Shown here: positions 30,791-39,025 of the stretch, in pieces
Position numbering within the stretch: position 1 is the stretch's first letter
Layout: each line of letters opens with the position of its first letter
Assembly: GCF_020217485.1 (NCBI RefSeq)
Contig: NZ_JAEKMI010000002.1
Coordinates: 1-64,000 of the forward strand
Direction of reading: 5' to 3'
Source: Mycobacterium sp. WUMAC-067
GTDB taxonomy: Bacteria; Actinomycetota; Actinomycetes; Mycobacteriales; Mycobacteriaceae
DNA length: 64,000 bases
Translations under genes and position numbers: made by a program
Notes under the pieces: model-generated
The model's database searches: none
Told to the model about the DNA's origin: nothing
What the model saw: only the letters and a program-made list of their open reading frames with translations

Positions 30791-31969
30791 ATGGCCGAGA
30801 TTGTGCTGGACCATGTCACCAAGAGCTATCCCGACGGCGCCGTGGCGGTGCAGGACCTGAACATCACCATCGCCGACGGTGAATTCCTGATCCTGGTGGG
30901 CCCGTCGGGGTGCGGTAAGACCACGACGCTGAACATGATTGCCGGGCTTGAAGATATCTCCTCGGGAGAGCTGCGCATCGGCGGCGAACGGGTGAACGAG
31001 AAAGCGCCCAAAGACCGCGATATCGCGATGGTGTTCCAGTCCTATGCGCTGTACCCGCACATGACGGTGCGGCAAAACATCGCGTTCCCGTTGACGCTGG
31101 CGAAGATGCCGAAGCCCGAGATCGCGCAGAAGGTCGCCGAGACCGCCAAAACCCTTGACCTGACCGAGTTTCTGGACCGCAAGCCTTCGCAGTTGTCCGG
31201 TGGGCAGCGGCAACGGGTGGCGATGGGCCGCGCCATCGTGCGCCATCCCAAGGCGTTTTTGATGGACGAGCCCCTGTCCAACCTGGATGCCAAACTGCGC
31301 GTCCAGATGCGTGGCGAGATCGCCAGGCTGCAAAAGAGGCTGGGTACGACCACCGTTTACGTCACCCACGATCAGACCGAGGCCATGACCCTCGGCGACC
31401 GAGTGGTGGTGATGCATTCGGGCGTCGCACAGCAAATCGGCACCCCCGACGAGCTTTACGAACACCCGGCCAACCTGTTCGTCGCGGGCTTCATCGGCTC
31501 GCCGGCGATGAATTTTTTCCCCGCCACCTTGACCCCCATCGGGCTGACGCTCCCCTTCGGGGAGGTGATGCTGACACCGGAAGTCCGGGAGGTGATCGCC
31601 CAGCATCCGACACCGGGCAGCGTCATCGTGGGGGTGCGGCCCGAGCACCTGTCCGACGCCGCGTTGATCGACGGGTACCAGCGGATCAGGGCGCTGACCT
31701 TCGAGGTGAAGGTCGACCTGGTCGAATCGCTGGGCGCTGACAAGTACGTGTACTTCTCCACGGCGGCATGGGCCGCGCACTCGACTCAACTCGACGAGCT
31801 TTCCGCCGAGGGAGACGCGCACGAAAACCAGTTCGTAGCAAGGGTTCCCGCAGAATCCAAAGCGGTCATCGGGCAGTCGATCGAGTTGGCATTCGACACG
31901 ACACGGCTCGTTGTCTTCGACGCCGACTCGGGGGCCAACCTGACCATCGCACCGTCGGAGCCGCGGTGA
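30791..31969 (+). CDS. sugC: Trehalose ABC importer ATPase SugC
   Basis: A 392-residue MalK/UgpC-type ATPase powering trehalose uptake. Walker A is GPSGCGKTT (near 38-46), the signature is [19 protein letters not shown], Walker B is [13 protein letters not shown], and the switch histidine is in [11 protein letters not shown]-terminal TOBE-like regulatory domain (from about 240) contains [13 protein letters not shown]. Its TGA overlaps the GTG of a SUFU-domain gene, extending the operon. Confidence 0.95.
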   Translation: MAEIVLDHVTKSYPDGAVAVQDLNITIADGEFLILVGPSGCGKTTTLNMIAGLEDISSGELRIGGERVNEKAPKDRDIAMVFQSYALYPHMTVRQNIAFPLTLAKMPKPEIAQKVAETAKTLDLTEFLDRKPSQLSGGQRQRVAMGRAIVRHPKAFLMDEPLSNLDAKLRVQMRGEIARLQKRLGTTTVYVTHDQTEAMTLGDRVVVMHSGVAQQIGTPDELYEHPANLFVAGFIGSPAMNFFPATLTPIGLTLPFGEVMLTPEVREVIAQHPTPGSVIVGVRPEHLSDAALIDGYQRIRALTFEVKVDLVESLGADKYVYFSTAAWAAHSTQLDELSAEGDAHENQFVARVPAESKAVIGQSIELAFDTTRLVVFDADSGANLTIAPSEPR

Positions 31970-32559
31970 CCCAGCCGTTGGAGCAGGTGCGTGCGCATGT
32001 ACGCGCTCACTTCGGCGACCTCGAACCCGACTCGGCGAGCGTGACATTTCTGGGCACCGAAACCATCGAAGTGCTGCGATTCCGCGAGACAAGCGGGCTG
32101 GTCCATTACGTCTCGCTGGGCTGCTCGCGCCACCCGATGACCGAACCGACCCTGGATGTCGCCGACCCGGTGCGCGGCCCGCGCGCCGAAATCGTCCTGC
32201 AATTGCGCGATCCCGGCCCGATCACCGGAATCGCCCGCAGCATCGCGATACTGGCGGCAACTCCGGCCGTCGAGGGTGCCGTGCTGAGTGCCGATGCGCT
32301 GATCGACCTCGGCTCCCCGCTGTGGGCGTCGCCGTCGCGGAAGGTGCCGTTCACCGCGGTGTTGCTGGGCCGCAGCGAGATCGCGGATCTACCACTGGAA
32401 CCGCCCCGGGACCCGGTGCGCTTCTTGTCGGCGACGCCCATCACCGCGACCGAGGCGGCGTGGGTGCGGCTGAAAGGCGCCGAGGCGATGCGGCAGGCGT
32501 GGGACAACGACGGCGTCGACGTGCTGAACACCAATCGCCCCGCCGCGCAACCCAACTGA
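31966..32559 (+). CDS. SUFU-domain (suppressor-of-fused-like) protein coupled to the trehalose importer operon
   Basis: A 197-residue soluble protein whose pattern [17 protein letters not shown]...[14 protein letters not shown] (about 24-65) and [13 protein letters not shown] resembles bacterial suppressor-of-fused domain proteins, best known in immunity proteins and uncharacterised actinobacterial genes. The GTG at 31966 overlaps the sugC stop by 4 bases (GTGA), implying coupled translation. No toxin or secretion gene is nearby. Its role is unknown; regulation or protection of the importer is speculation. Confidence 0.72.
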   Translation: MTQPLEQVRAHVRAHFGDLEPDSASVTFLGTETIEVLRFRETSGLVHYVSLGCSRHPMTEPTLDVADPVRGPRAEIVLQLRDPGPITGIARSIAILAATPAVEGAVLSADALIDLGSPLWASPSRKVPFTAVLLGRSEIADLPLEPPRDPVRFLSATPITATEAAWVRLKGAEAMRQAWDNDGVDVLNTNRPAAQPN

Positions 32560-32609
32560 CCGCGCTGAGCGCATCGTCGAACGTGCACTCAGGGCGAGAA
32601 TTCTGCGAT

Positions 32610-32641
32610 TTCTTCGCCGTGGATACACGCTCGGCGAAAAA
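32610..32641. terminator. Hairpin between the SUFU gene and corA
   Basis: TTCGCCG (32613-32619) pairs with CGGCGAA (32632-32638) around a 12-base loop, extended by A/T pairs after one mismatch and followed by AAA. It sits between convergent genes and could act in either direction. Confidence 0.45.
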
Positions 32642-32644
32642 GCA

Positions 32645-33745
32645 TCAGAGCCAGTTGCGGTTGCGGAATTGGAAATACAGCACCAGGCAGACGACGACCA
32701 TGACGGCCATCACCCCGGGGTAGCCCCACGTCCAATTCAGCTCGGGCATGAAGCGGAAGTTCATCCCGTAGATGGCGGCGACCATGGTGGGCACCGCCAG
32801 GATGCCGGCCCAGGCCGCCATCTTGCGCATGTCGTTGTTCTGCTGCATCCCGACGCGGGCCAACGCCGCCTGGATCAACGAGTTGAGCGTGTCGTCGTAG
32901 CTGGCGATCTGGTCTGCGGCCTCGGAGTGGTGGTCGGCGACGTCGCGCAGATAGCGCCGAAGTTCCTTGGAGATCACGTCCTTGTTCTCCACCTGGATCC
33001 GGTGGAACGCGGCCGACAGCGGGTTGACGCACCGCCGGAGCTCGACGACCTCGCGTTTGAGTAGGTAGATCGGTTCGACGTCGATCTTGCTGCCCGGAGC
33101 GAACGCCAGGCCCTCGATGCTGTCGATGTCGGACAACATCAGACTGCTCACCTCGAGGTAGTGGTCCACCACATGGTCGGCGATCGCGTGCATCACCGCG
33201 AAGGGGCCCAGCCGCATCTGCTCGGGGTCGCCGTCCATCCGCTTGCGCACCTCGGACAGCCCGCCGTGTTCACCGTGGCGGACCGTGACCACGAAATCGC
33301 GGCCGACGAAGACCATGATCTCGCCGGTCTCGACGATCTCGCGGGCCAGCACCACCGATTCGTGGCGGACGTAGTTGACGGTCTTGAGGACGAGGAACAG
33401 CGTGTCGTCGTAGCGCTCCACCTTGGGGCGCTGATGGGCGCACACCGCATCTTCCACGGCCAGCGGATGCAGCCCGAACACGTCGGCCACTTCCTGCATC
33501 TGGGCCTGGCTGGGTTCGCGCAGACCCACCCAGACGAACCCTTCGTGGCCCAGCGTTTCGATCTCGCGCACTTTGTCCAGGGACGCGGCGTAATCGATCT
33601 TGCCGGGCAGCCGGTGGCCGTCGGCGTAGACGGCGCAGTCAACGAGCGTTTCCTTGGGGGGTCGAGGGTCGGCGCTCGGCTGCGGCTCCGGTTCCTGCGC
33701 GAGCGGCCGAAGCGCTTCGGGCAGTGCGTCGAATCCTTGGAACAC
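32645..33745 (-). CDS. corA: CorA-type magnesium/cobalt transporter
   Basis: A 366-residue divalent-cation channel with a large cytosolic N-terminal funnel and two C-terminal membrane helices. The hallmark Y-G-M-N motif is at about 326-329, at the end of the first helix (WAGILAVPTMVAAIYGMN). The second helix ends in a basic tail (FRNRNWL). GTG 33745 is preferred over 33751: GGGAGG then lies at proper distance, and the protein begins MFQGFDALPE like Rv1239c, with equal length. Confidence 0.94.
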   Translation of the reverse strand: MFQGFDALPEALRPLAQEPEPQPSADPRPPKETLVDCAVYADGHRLPGKIDYAASLDKVREIETLGHEGFVWVGLREPSQAQMQEVADVFGLHPLAVEDAVCAHQRPKVERYDDTLFLVLKTVNYVRHESVVLAREIVETGEIMVFVGRDFVVTVRHGEHGGLSEVRKRMDGDPEQMRLGPFAVMHAIADHVVDHYLEVSSLMLSDIDSIEGLAFAPGSKIDVEPIYLLKREVVELRRCVNPLSAAFHRIQVENKDVISKELRRYLRDVADHHSEAADQIASYDDTLNSLIQAALARVGMQQNNDMRKMAAWAGILAVPTMVAAIYGMNFRFMPELNWTWGYPGVMAVMVVVCLVLYFQFRNRNWL

Positions 33746-33923
33746 ATCCACCTCCCACGCAGCACAGGTCCGACCGGGCGGTGCTCCATGCTACGCGTCC
33801 CGGCTGTTCAAAGCCTGACGATCAGCCCTGGTAGCGGACCGGAGGACGCGGTCGGAAAAGGGTGCGCTAGTTTCGAGCCGAAACCCGAATCTGCACGACC
33901 TTCTCCACAAGGAGTACATCGAC

Positions 33924-34913
33924 GTGAGCGCAAGTCCTCTCAACGTCGCCGTCACCGGCGCCGCCGGCCAGATCGGCTACAGCCTCTTGTTCCGCCTGGC
34001 GAGTGGCTCGTTGCTGGGCCCCGACCGCCCGATCGAGCTGCGTCTCCTTGAGATCGAGCCCGCTCTCAAGGCGCTCGAGGGCGTCGTGATGGAGCTGGAC
34101 GACTGCGCCTTCCCGCTGCTGTCCGGTGTCGAGATCGGCGCGGACGCGAACAAGATCTTCGACGGCGTCAACCTGGCTTTGCTGGTCGGGGCGCGGCCGC
34201 GCGGCCCGGGCATGGAGCGCAGCGACCTGCTGGAGGCCAACGGCGCGATCTTCACCGCCCAGGGCAAGGCGCTCAACTCCGTCGCCGCCGACGACGTCCG
34301 CATCGGGGTGACCGGCAACCCGGCCAACACCAACGCGCTGATCGCGTTGAGCAACGCCCCCGACATCCCCAAGGAGCGGTTCTCGGCGCTGACCCGCCTG
34401 GACCACAACCGGGCCATCTCGCAGCTGGCCAAGAAGACCGGTGCCGCTGTCACCGACATCAAGAAGGTGACGATCTGGGGCAACCACTCCGCCACCCAGT
34501 ACCCCGACATCTTCCACGCCGAGGTCGGCGGCAAGAACGCCGCCGAGGTGGTCAACGACCAGGCCTGGATCGAGAACGACTTCATCCCGACCGTCGCCAA
34601 GCGCGGCGCGGCCATCATCGACGCCCGCGGCGCGTCCTCGGCCGCGTCGGCCGCGTCGGCGACCGTCGACGCCGCCCGGTCCTGGCTGCTGGGCAGCCCG
34701 GAGGGCGACTGGGTGTCGATGGCCGTCTATTCCGACGGCTCCTACGGCGTGCCCGAGGGCATCGTCTCGTCGTTCCCGGTGACCACCAAGGACGGCAACT
34801 GGTCGATCGTGCAGGGCCTGGAGATCGACGAGTTCTCCCAGGGCCGCATCGACAAGACCACCGCCGAGCTGGTCGAGGAGCGCACCGCGGTCACGGATCT
34901 CAAGCTGATCTAG
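33924..34913 (+). CDS. mdh: Malate dehydrogenase
   Basis: A 329-residue NAD-dependent enzyme interconverting malate and oxaloacetate in the TCA cycle. The nucleotide-binding motif is [20 protein letters not shown] (8-27). Substrate-binding arginines are in [14 protein letters not shown] and the catalytic histidine is in [17 protein letters not shown] 33924 has AAGGAG 9 bases upstream. The length equals Rv1240. It is followed on the same strand by a malic enzyme with its own promoter. Confidence 0.96.
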   Translation: MSASPLNVAVTGAAGQIGYSLLFRLASGSLLGPDRPIELRLLEIEPALKALEGVVMELDDCAFPLLSGVEIGADANKIFDGVNLALLVGARPRGPGMERSDLLEANGAIFTAQGKALNSVAADDVRIGVTGNPANTNALIALSNAPDIPKERFSALTRLDHNRAISQLAKKTGAAVTDIKKVTIWGNHSATQYPDIFHAEVGGKNAAEVVNDQAWIENDFIPTVAKRGAAIIDARGASSAASAASATVDAARSWLLGSPEGDWVSMAVYSDGSYGVPEGIVSSFPVTTKDGNWSIVQGLEIDEFSQGRIDKTTAELVEERTAVTDLKLI

Positions 34914-34974
34914 CTCGGCGCTTCGCGCTCGGTATGACCCACGTCACCAATTAGGCCTACTAATGGGTAGTCAG

Positions 34975-34980
34975 TACCCT
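34975..34980 (+). promoter_or_regulatory. -10 element (TACCCT) for the malic enzyme gene
   Basis: TACCCT lies 7 bases before GTG 34988, so the malic enzyme gene is probably transcribed separately from mdh as a leaderless mRNA. Confidence 0.5.
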
Positions 34981-34987
34981 GAACCCC

Positions 34988-36178
34988 GTGTCCGAATTGC
35001 TTGAATCGATACAGACGCAGGCCGAGCATGGCGCGATCACCGACGAGGAGATCTTCGAGGCACACGTCGGCGGGAAGCTTTCGGTAGGCCTGACGTCCCC
35101 GCTGGACACGCAGCGCGCTTTGTCCATCGCGTATACCCCGGGTGTGGCGCAGGTCAGCCGTGCGATCGCCGCTGACCACGCTCAAGCGGCCCGCTACACC
35201 TGGGCGAACCGGTTGGTGGCGGTGGTCAGCGACGGCAGCGCGGTGCTCGGCCTGGGCGACATCGGGCCCGCGGCGTCGTTGCCGGTCATGGAGGGCAAGT
35301 GCGCCCTGTTCCAGGCGTATGGCGGGCTGAACGCCATCCCGATCGTGCTGGACACCAAGGATCCCGACGAGATCGTGGAAACCCTGGTGCGCCTGCGCCC
35401 GACGTTCGGCGCCGTCAACCTCGAGGACATCGCCGCGCCGCGTTGCTTCGAGATCGAACGCCGAGCCATCGAGGCGCTGGACTGCCCGGTGATGCACGAC
35501 GACCAGCACGGCACGGCCATCGTTGTGCTGGCCGCGCTCATGGGTGCCAGCAAGCTGCTCGGCCGGGACATGAACTCGCTGAAGGTGGTGGTTTCCGGGG
35601 CCGGGGCGGCCGGCGTCGCGTGCACCAATCTCCTTATGGTGATGGGTGTTTCGGACATCACCGTCCTCGACTCGCGCGGGATTCTGCACACCGCTCGGGA
35701 CGACATGAACGACGTCAAGGCGGCTCTGGCGCGGCGCACCAACCCCGACGGGCTGTCCGGCAGCGCGGCGGAAGCCCTGCGGGGCGCCGACGTGTTTCTC
35801 GGTCTGTCGGGCGGCGTGGTCCCCGAAGAGATGATCGCCACCATGGCCCCTAACGGGATCGTGTTCGCGCTGTCCAACCCGGATCCGGAGATCCACCCCC
35901 AAATCGCGGCCAAGTACGCCTCGGTGGTGGCCACCGGTCGCAGCGACTTCCCAAACCAGATCAACAACGTGCTGGCATTCCCCGGGGTGTTCCGCGGTGC
36001 GCTGGACGCCGGTGCCCGCCGGATCACCGAGAAGATGATGGTCGCCGCGGCCGAGGCGATCTTCTCCGTCGTCAGCGACGACCTTGCTCCCGACCGGATC
36101 GTCCCCAGCCCGCTGGACCTGCGCGTCGGGGAAGCGGTCGCCGCGGCCGTGGCGATCGCGTCCGACACCACGGGGTGA
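34988..36178 (+). CDS. NAD(P)-dependent malic enzyme, short bacterial type
   Basis: A 396-residue enzyme decarboxylating malate to pyruvate, releasing CO2 and NAD(P)H. Family residues are visible: the catalytic tyrosine in SIAYTPGVAQV, lysine in MEGKCALFQAYGG, metal ligands in NLEDIAAPRCFEIE, the HDDQHGTAIV motif, and the dinucleotide-binding VVSGAGAAGVACTNLL. It is much shorter than the M. tuberculosis Mez protein encoded elsewhere (Rv2332) and belongs to a different subfamily. Placement after mdh suggests a malate-pyruvate node. lpqZ overlaps its stop by 4 bases. Confidence 0.93.
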   Translation: MSELLESIQTQAEHGAITDEEIFEAHVGGKLSVGLTSPLDTQRALSIAYTPGVAQVSRAIAADHAQAARYTWANRLVAVVSDGSAVLGLGDIGPAASLPVMEGKCALFQAYGGLNAIPIVLDTKDPDEIVETLVRLRPTFGAVNLEDIAAPRCFEIERRAIEALDCPVMHDDQHGTAIVVLAALMGASKLLGRDMNSLKVVVSGAGAAGVACTNLLMVMGVSDITVLDSRGILHTARDDMNDVKAALARRTNPDGLSGSAAEALRGADVFLGLSGGVVPEEMIATMAPNGIVFALSNPDPEIHPQIAAKYASVVATGRSDFPNQINNVLAFPGVFRGALDAGARRITEKMMVAAAEAIFSVVSDDLAPDRIVPSPLDLRVGEAVAAAVAIASDTTG

Positions 36179-37047
36179 GGATCGGCAGGCTGGCGGCACC
36201 GCTGCTCGCCGCCTTAATCGCTGTTTCCGGTTGCGCGACCGACACCGCGGGCGATCGTCGCGCCGGCGCGGAAGTGGTGGTCGGGTCCCGGTCCGACGCC
36301 GAGTCGACGCTGCTGGCCAACGTCTACGTGGCGGCCTTGCGGTCCTACGGATTTGGCGCGCGGTTCCAGGCGACCGCCGACCCGAAGGGCCAATTGGATT
36401 CGGGCGCCGTCACCGTCGTTCCCGCCTTCACCGGCCGGGTGTTGCAGGCCCTGCAGCCCGGTGCGACGGCGATGTCCGACAAAGACGTCTACCGCGCGAT
36501 GATCGCCGCGCTGCCCGAGGGCATCGTGGCGGGCGACTACACGACGGCCGCCGAGGACAAACCCGTGCTGCTGGTGAGTCGAGCCACCGCCAAGGCGTGG
36601 GGCGGCAGCGATGTCAGTGCGGACTTGAGCACGCTGCCGCAACACTGTGCCGGCCTCGTCGTCGGGGCCGTCGCCGGTCAACGGCCGCCGTCGGCCATCG
36701 GCCCCTGCCGCCTTCCCGCCCCGCGTGAATTCCCGGATGGCACAACGATGTTCGCGGCGGTCGCGGCCGGACAGCTGACCGCGGGATGGACGACCACCGC
36801 CGATCCCGGCGCGCACGCCGACCTGGTCGCGCTGGCCGACGCCAAACCCACACTGATTCGGGCCGAGAACGTGGTGCCGCTGTATCGTCGCAACGCGCTC
36901 AGCGACCGGCAATTGTTGGCGATCAACGAAGTGGCCGGCGTGCTGGACACCGCCGCCCTGGTCGACATGCGCCGGCAGGTGGGTGCGGGCGCCGACCCGC
37001 AGGCGGTGGCGGCGGGCTGGTTAGCCGAGCACCCGCTGGGGCGCTGA
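36175..37047 (+). CDS. lpqZ: Lipoprotein LpqZ, glycine betaine/choline-type substrate-binding protein
   Basis: A 290-residue putative lipoprotein with signal sequence and lipobox (AVSGC, Cys near residue 20). The mature domain resembles OpuAC-type binding proteins for compatible solutes (EVVVGSRSDAESTLLANVYV; TVVPAFTGRVLQAL). No permease or ATPase of that system is adjacent, so its partner is elsewhere or it acts alone. The GTG overlaps the malic enzyme stop (GTGA). It corresponds to Rv1244. Confidence 0.87.
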   Translation: MRIGRLAAPLLAALIAVSGCATDTAGDRRAGAEVVVGSRSDAESTLLANVYVAALRSYGFGARFQATADPKGQLDSGAVTVVPAFTGRVLQALQPGATAMSDKDVYRAMIAALPEGIVAGDYTTAAEDKPVLLVSRATAKAWGGSDVSADLSTLPQHCAGLVVGAVAGQRPPSAIGPCRLPAPREFPDGTTMFAAVAAGQLTAGWTTTADPGAHADLVALADAKPTLIRAENVVPLYRRNALSDRQLLAINEVAGVLDTAALVDMRRQVGAGADPQAVAAGWLAEHPLGR

Positions 37048-37078
37048 ACGTCAGGGCTGATGTGCCCCGGCTCTCTTC

Positions 37079-37094
37079 GCGCGTATTCACGCGC
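37079..37094. terminator. Small hairpin between lpqZ and an SDR gene
   Basis: GCGCGT-ATTC-ACGCGC is a perfect 6-base stem with a tetraloop in the 59-base gap between convergent genes. Confidence 0.4.
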
Positions 37095-37106
37095 TCATCG
37101 GCCGGG

Positions 37107-37958
37107 TCAGCGCTTGGGCATCAAGCGGTGCACAAATTGCTGAAGCCGGCCCATGATGGGCCCACCCAGCAGCAGCTCCGGTCGCGAACCCGTCAGTCGC
37201 ACGACCAGGTCCATCGCCTTGACGTCCGGCCCCACCAGCACCCGGGCCTTGTTCTTGCGCACCCCTTCGAGGATGAGCTGGGCCGCCCGTTCCGGGGTGG
37301 TTTTGGCCTGCTGTTCCTCGAAGAGGCTGGCCAGCTCGGCGTGGTCGACCCCCTCGACGCCGGTGGCGTTGCGGGCGAACGCGGTTTTGATGCCGCCCGG
37401 GTGCACCGTCGTCACCCGCACCGGGTGACCGGCCCGCGCCATCTCCTGGTGCAGCGCCTCGGTGAACCCGCGGACGGCGAACTTGGCCGAGACGTATGCC
37501 GCCTGGCCGGGCGCCGAAAACAGGCCGAGCGCGCTCGAGATGTTGATGATGTGTCCGTCGCCGGAGGCGATCAGGTGGGGGAGGAAAGCCTTGGTGCCGT
37601 TGACGACGCCCCAGTAGTCGACGTCAATCACGCGTTCGATGTCCTTGAACCGGCTGTCCTCGATGGATCCGATGAACGTGATGCCGGCGTTGTTGTAGAT
37701 CTGGTTGACCGCGCCGAAATGCTCGTTGACCGCGTCGGCGTAAGCCAGGAAGGCGCTGCGCTCGGTCACGTCAAGCTGATCGGACTTGACCGGCGCGCCG
37801 ATCGCCGCCAGTTGCTCGGCGGTCTGCGCCAGTCCCGCGGTGTCGACGTCGCTGATCGCCAACTTGGCACCGGCGCGCCCCAACTCGACCGCCAACGCCT
37901 GGCCGATGCCCGAACCCGCGCCGGTGACCACGGCGACCTTGCCGGCGAACCCATCCAT
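37107..37958 (-). CDS. Short-chain dehydrogenase/reductase (SDR), copy 1
   Basis: A 283-residue classical SDR. It has TGAGSGIGQ in the cofactor-binding loop (about 12-20), NNAG near residue 91, catalytic serine in INISSALGLFS and the YVSAK pair (Tyr/Lys). D36-D38 in ISDVDTAGLA suggest NAD preference. It is the counterpart of Rv1245c. A second, closely similar gene follows upstream in the same orientation, so this is a tandem duplication. The substrate is unknown. Confidence 0.9.
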   Translation of the reverse strand: MDGFAGKVAVVTGAGSGIGQALAVELGRAGAKLAISDVDTAGLAQTAEQLAAIGAPVKSDQLDVTERSAFLAYADAVNEHFGAVNQIYNNAGITFIGSIEDSRFKDIERVIDVDYWGVVNGTKAFLPHLIASGDGHIINISSALGLFSAPGQAAYVSAKFAVRGFTEALHQEMARAGHPVRVTTVHPGGIKTAFARNATGVEGVDHAELASLFEEQQAKTTPERAAQLILEGVRKNKARVLVGPDVKAMDLVVRLTGSRPELLLGGPIMGRLQQFVHRLMPKR

Positions 37959-38068
37959 GCAATACTCCCTCGACCAGGCTTGACGCGTTGACGCTAATCG
38001 TTACCAGCGGCGGTGGCTAGCGCAGGGCGAAATGGTGGACATGCGGCCGCGCCGCACTGAGAGATCAA

Positions 38069-38896
38069 TCACTGCTTGGGCAGCAGCCGGCCCATGACGG
38101 GCCCGAACAGCTGCTGATAACCCGAACCCGTCAGGCGAACCAAGATGTCCAGCACCTTGGCGTCCACCCCGACGAGCACCCGCGCCTTCTTCTTCCGCAC
38201 CGCATCGAGGATGATCTGGGCCGCGCGGTGCGGGGTGGTCTTGGCCAGCCGCTTGTCGAACAACTTGGCCAGCTCGGCCTGGTCGAGGCCCTCGGCGGTG
38301 GTGGCGTTGCGCGCGATCGCGGTCTTGATGCCGCCCGGGTGCACCGTGGTCACCGCCACCGGGTGGCCGGCCGCCACCATCTCCTGCCGCAGCGCCTCGG
38401 TGAAGCCGCGGACGGCGAACTTGGCCGAGTTGTAGGCAGCCTGCCCCGGCACGGAGAACAGCCCGAACACGCTCGAGACGTTGACGACGTGTCCGTCGCC
38501 GGAGGCGATCAGGTGCGGGAGAAAAGCCTTGGTGCCGTTGACGACGCCCCAGAAGTCGACGTCCATCACGCGTTCGATGTCCTTGAACTGGCTGACTTCG
38601 ACGTCACCGGTGAAGGCGATCCCGGCGTTGTTGTAGATCTGGTTGACCTTGCCGAAGTGCTCTTTGACCGCGTCGGCGTAGGCCAGGAACGCTTCACGTT
38701 CGGTCACGTCGAGGCGATCCGCCTTGACCTGCGCACCGATCGCCTTCAGCTGCTCCTCGGTGTGGGCCAGGCCTTCGAGGTCGACGTCGCTGATGGCCAC
38801 CTTGGCTCCCGAGCGAGCCAGTTCCAGCGCCAGTGCCTGCCCGATACCCGAACCCGCACCCGTCACCACCGCGACCTTGCCGGCGAACCCTTGCAT
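38069..38896 (-). CDS. Short-chain dehydrogenase/reductase (SDR), copy 2
   Basis: A 275-residue classical SDR sharing long identical blocks with its neighbour at 37107-37958 (AYADAV.EHFG.VNQIYNNAG; TKAFLPHLIASGDGH; TTVHPGGIKTA). Catalytic residues are conserved: TGAGSGIGQ, NNAG, VNVSS and YNSAK. ATG 38896 is chosen because AGGAAGG lies about 6 bases upstream and MQGFAGKVAVVTG matches the paralogue's start. The 110-base gap to copy 1 includes the copy 1 leader and no other gene. Confidence 0.9.
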   Translation of the reverse strand: MQGFAGKVAVVTGAGSGIGQALALELARSGAKVAISDVDLEGLAHTEEQLKAIGAQVKADRLDVTEREAFLAYADAVKEHFGKVNQIYNNAGIAFTGDVEVSQFKDIERVMDVDFWGVVNGTKAFLPHLIASGDGHVVNVSSVFGLFSVPGQAAYNSAKFAVRGFTEALRQEMVAAGHPVAVTTVHPGGIKTAIARNATTAEGLDQAELAKLFDKRLAKTTPHRAAQIILDAVRKKKARVLVGVDAKVLDILVRLTGSGYQQLFGPVMGRLLPKQ

Positions 38897-39025
38897 GAGC
38901 ACCCTTCCTGTTGGCCCGTTTGCGTCGAGGCTAGCCGGTACCGGCGGTACCGCTCTCGTCGGGTGTGAACGTCGAGCAGTTGCGCGAATCCGGGCGTCTC
39001 CGCCCAACCAAGTCGACGTTCGTCA

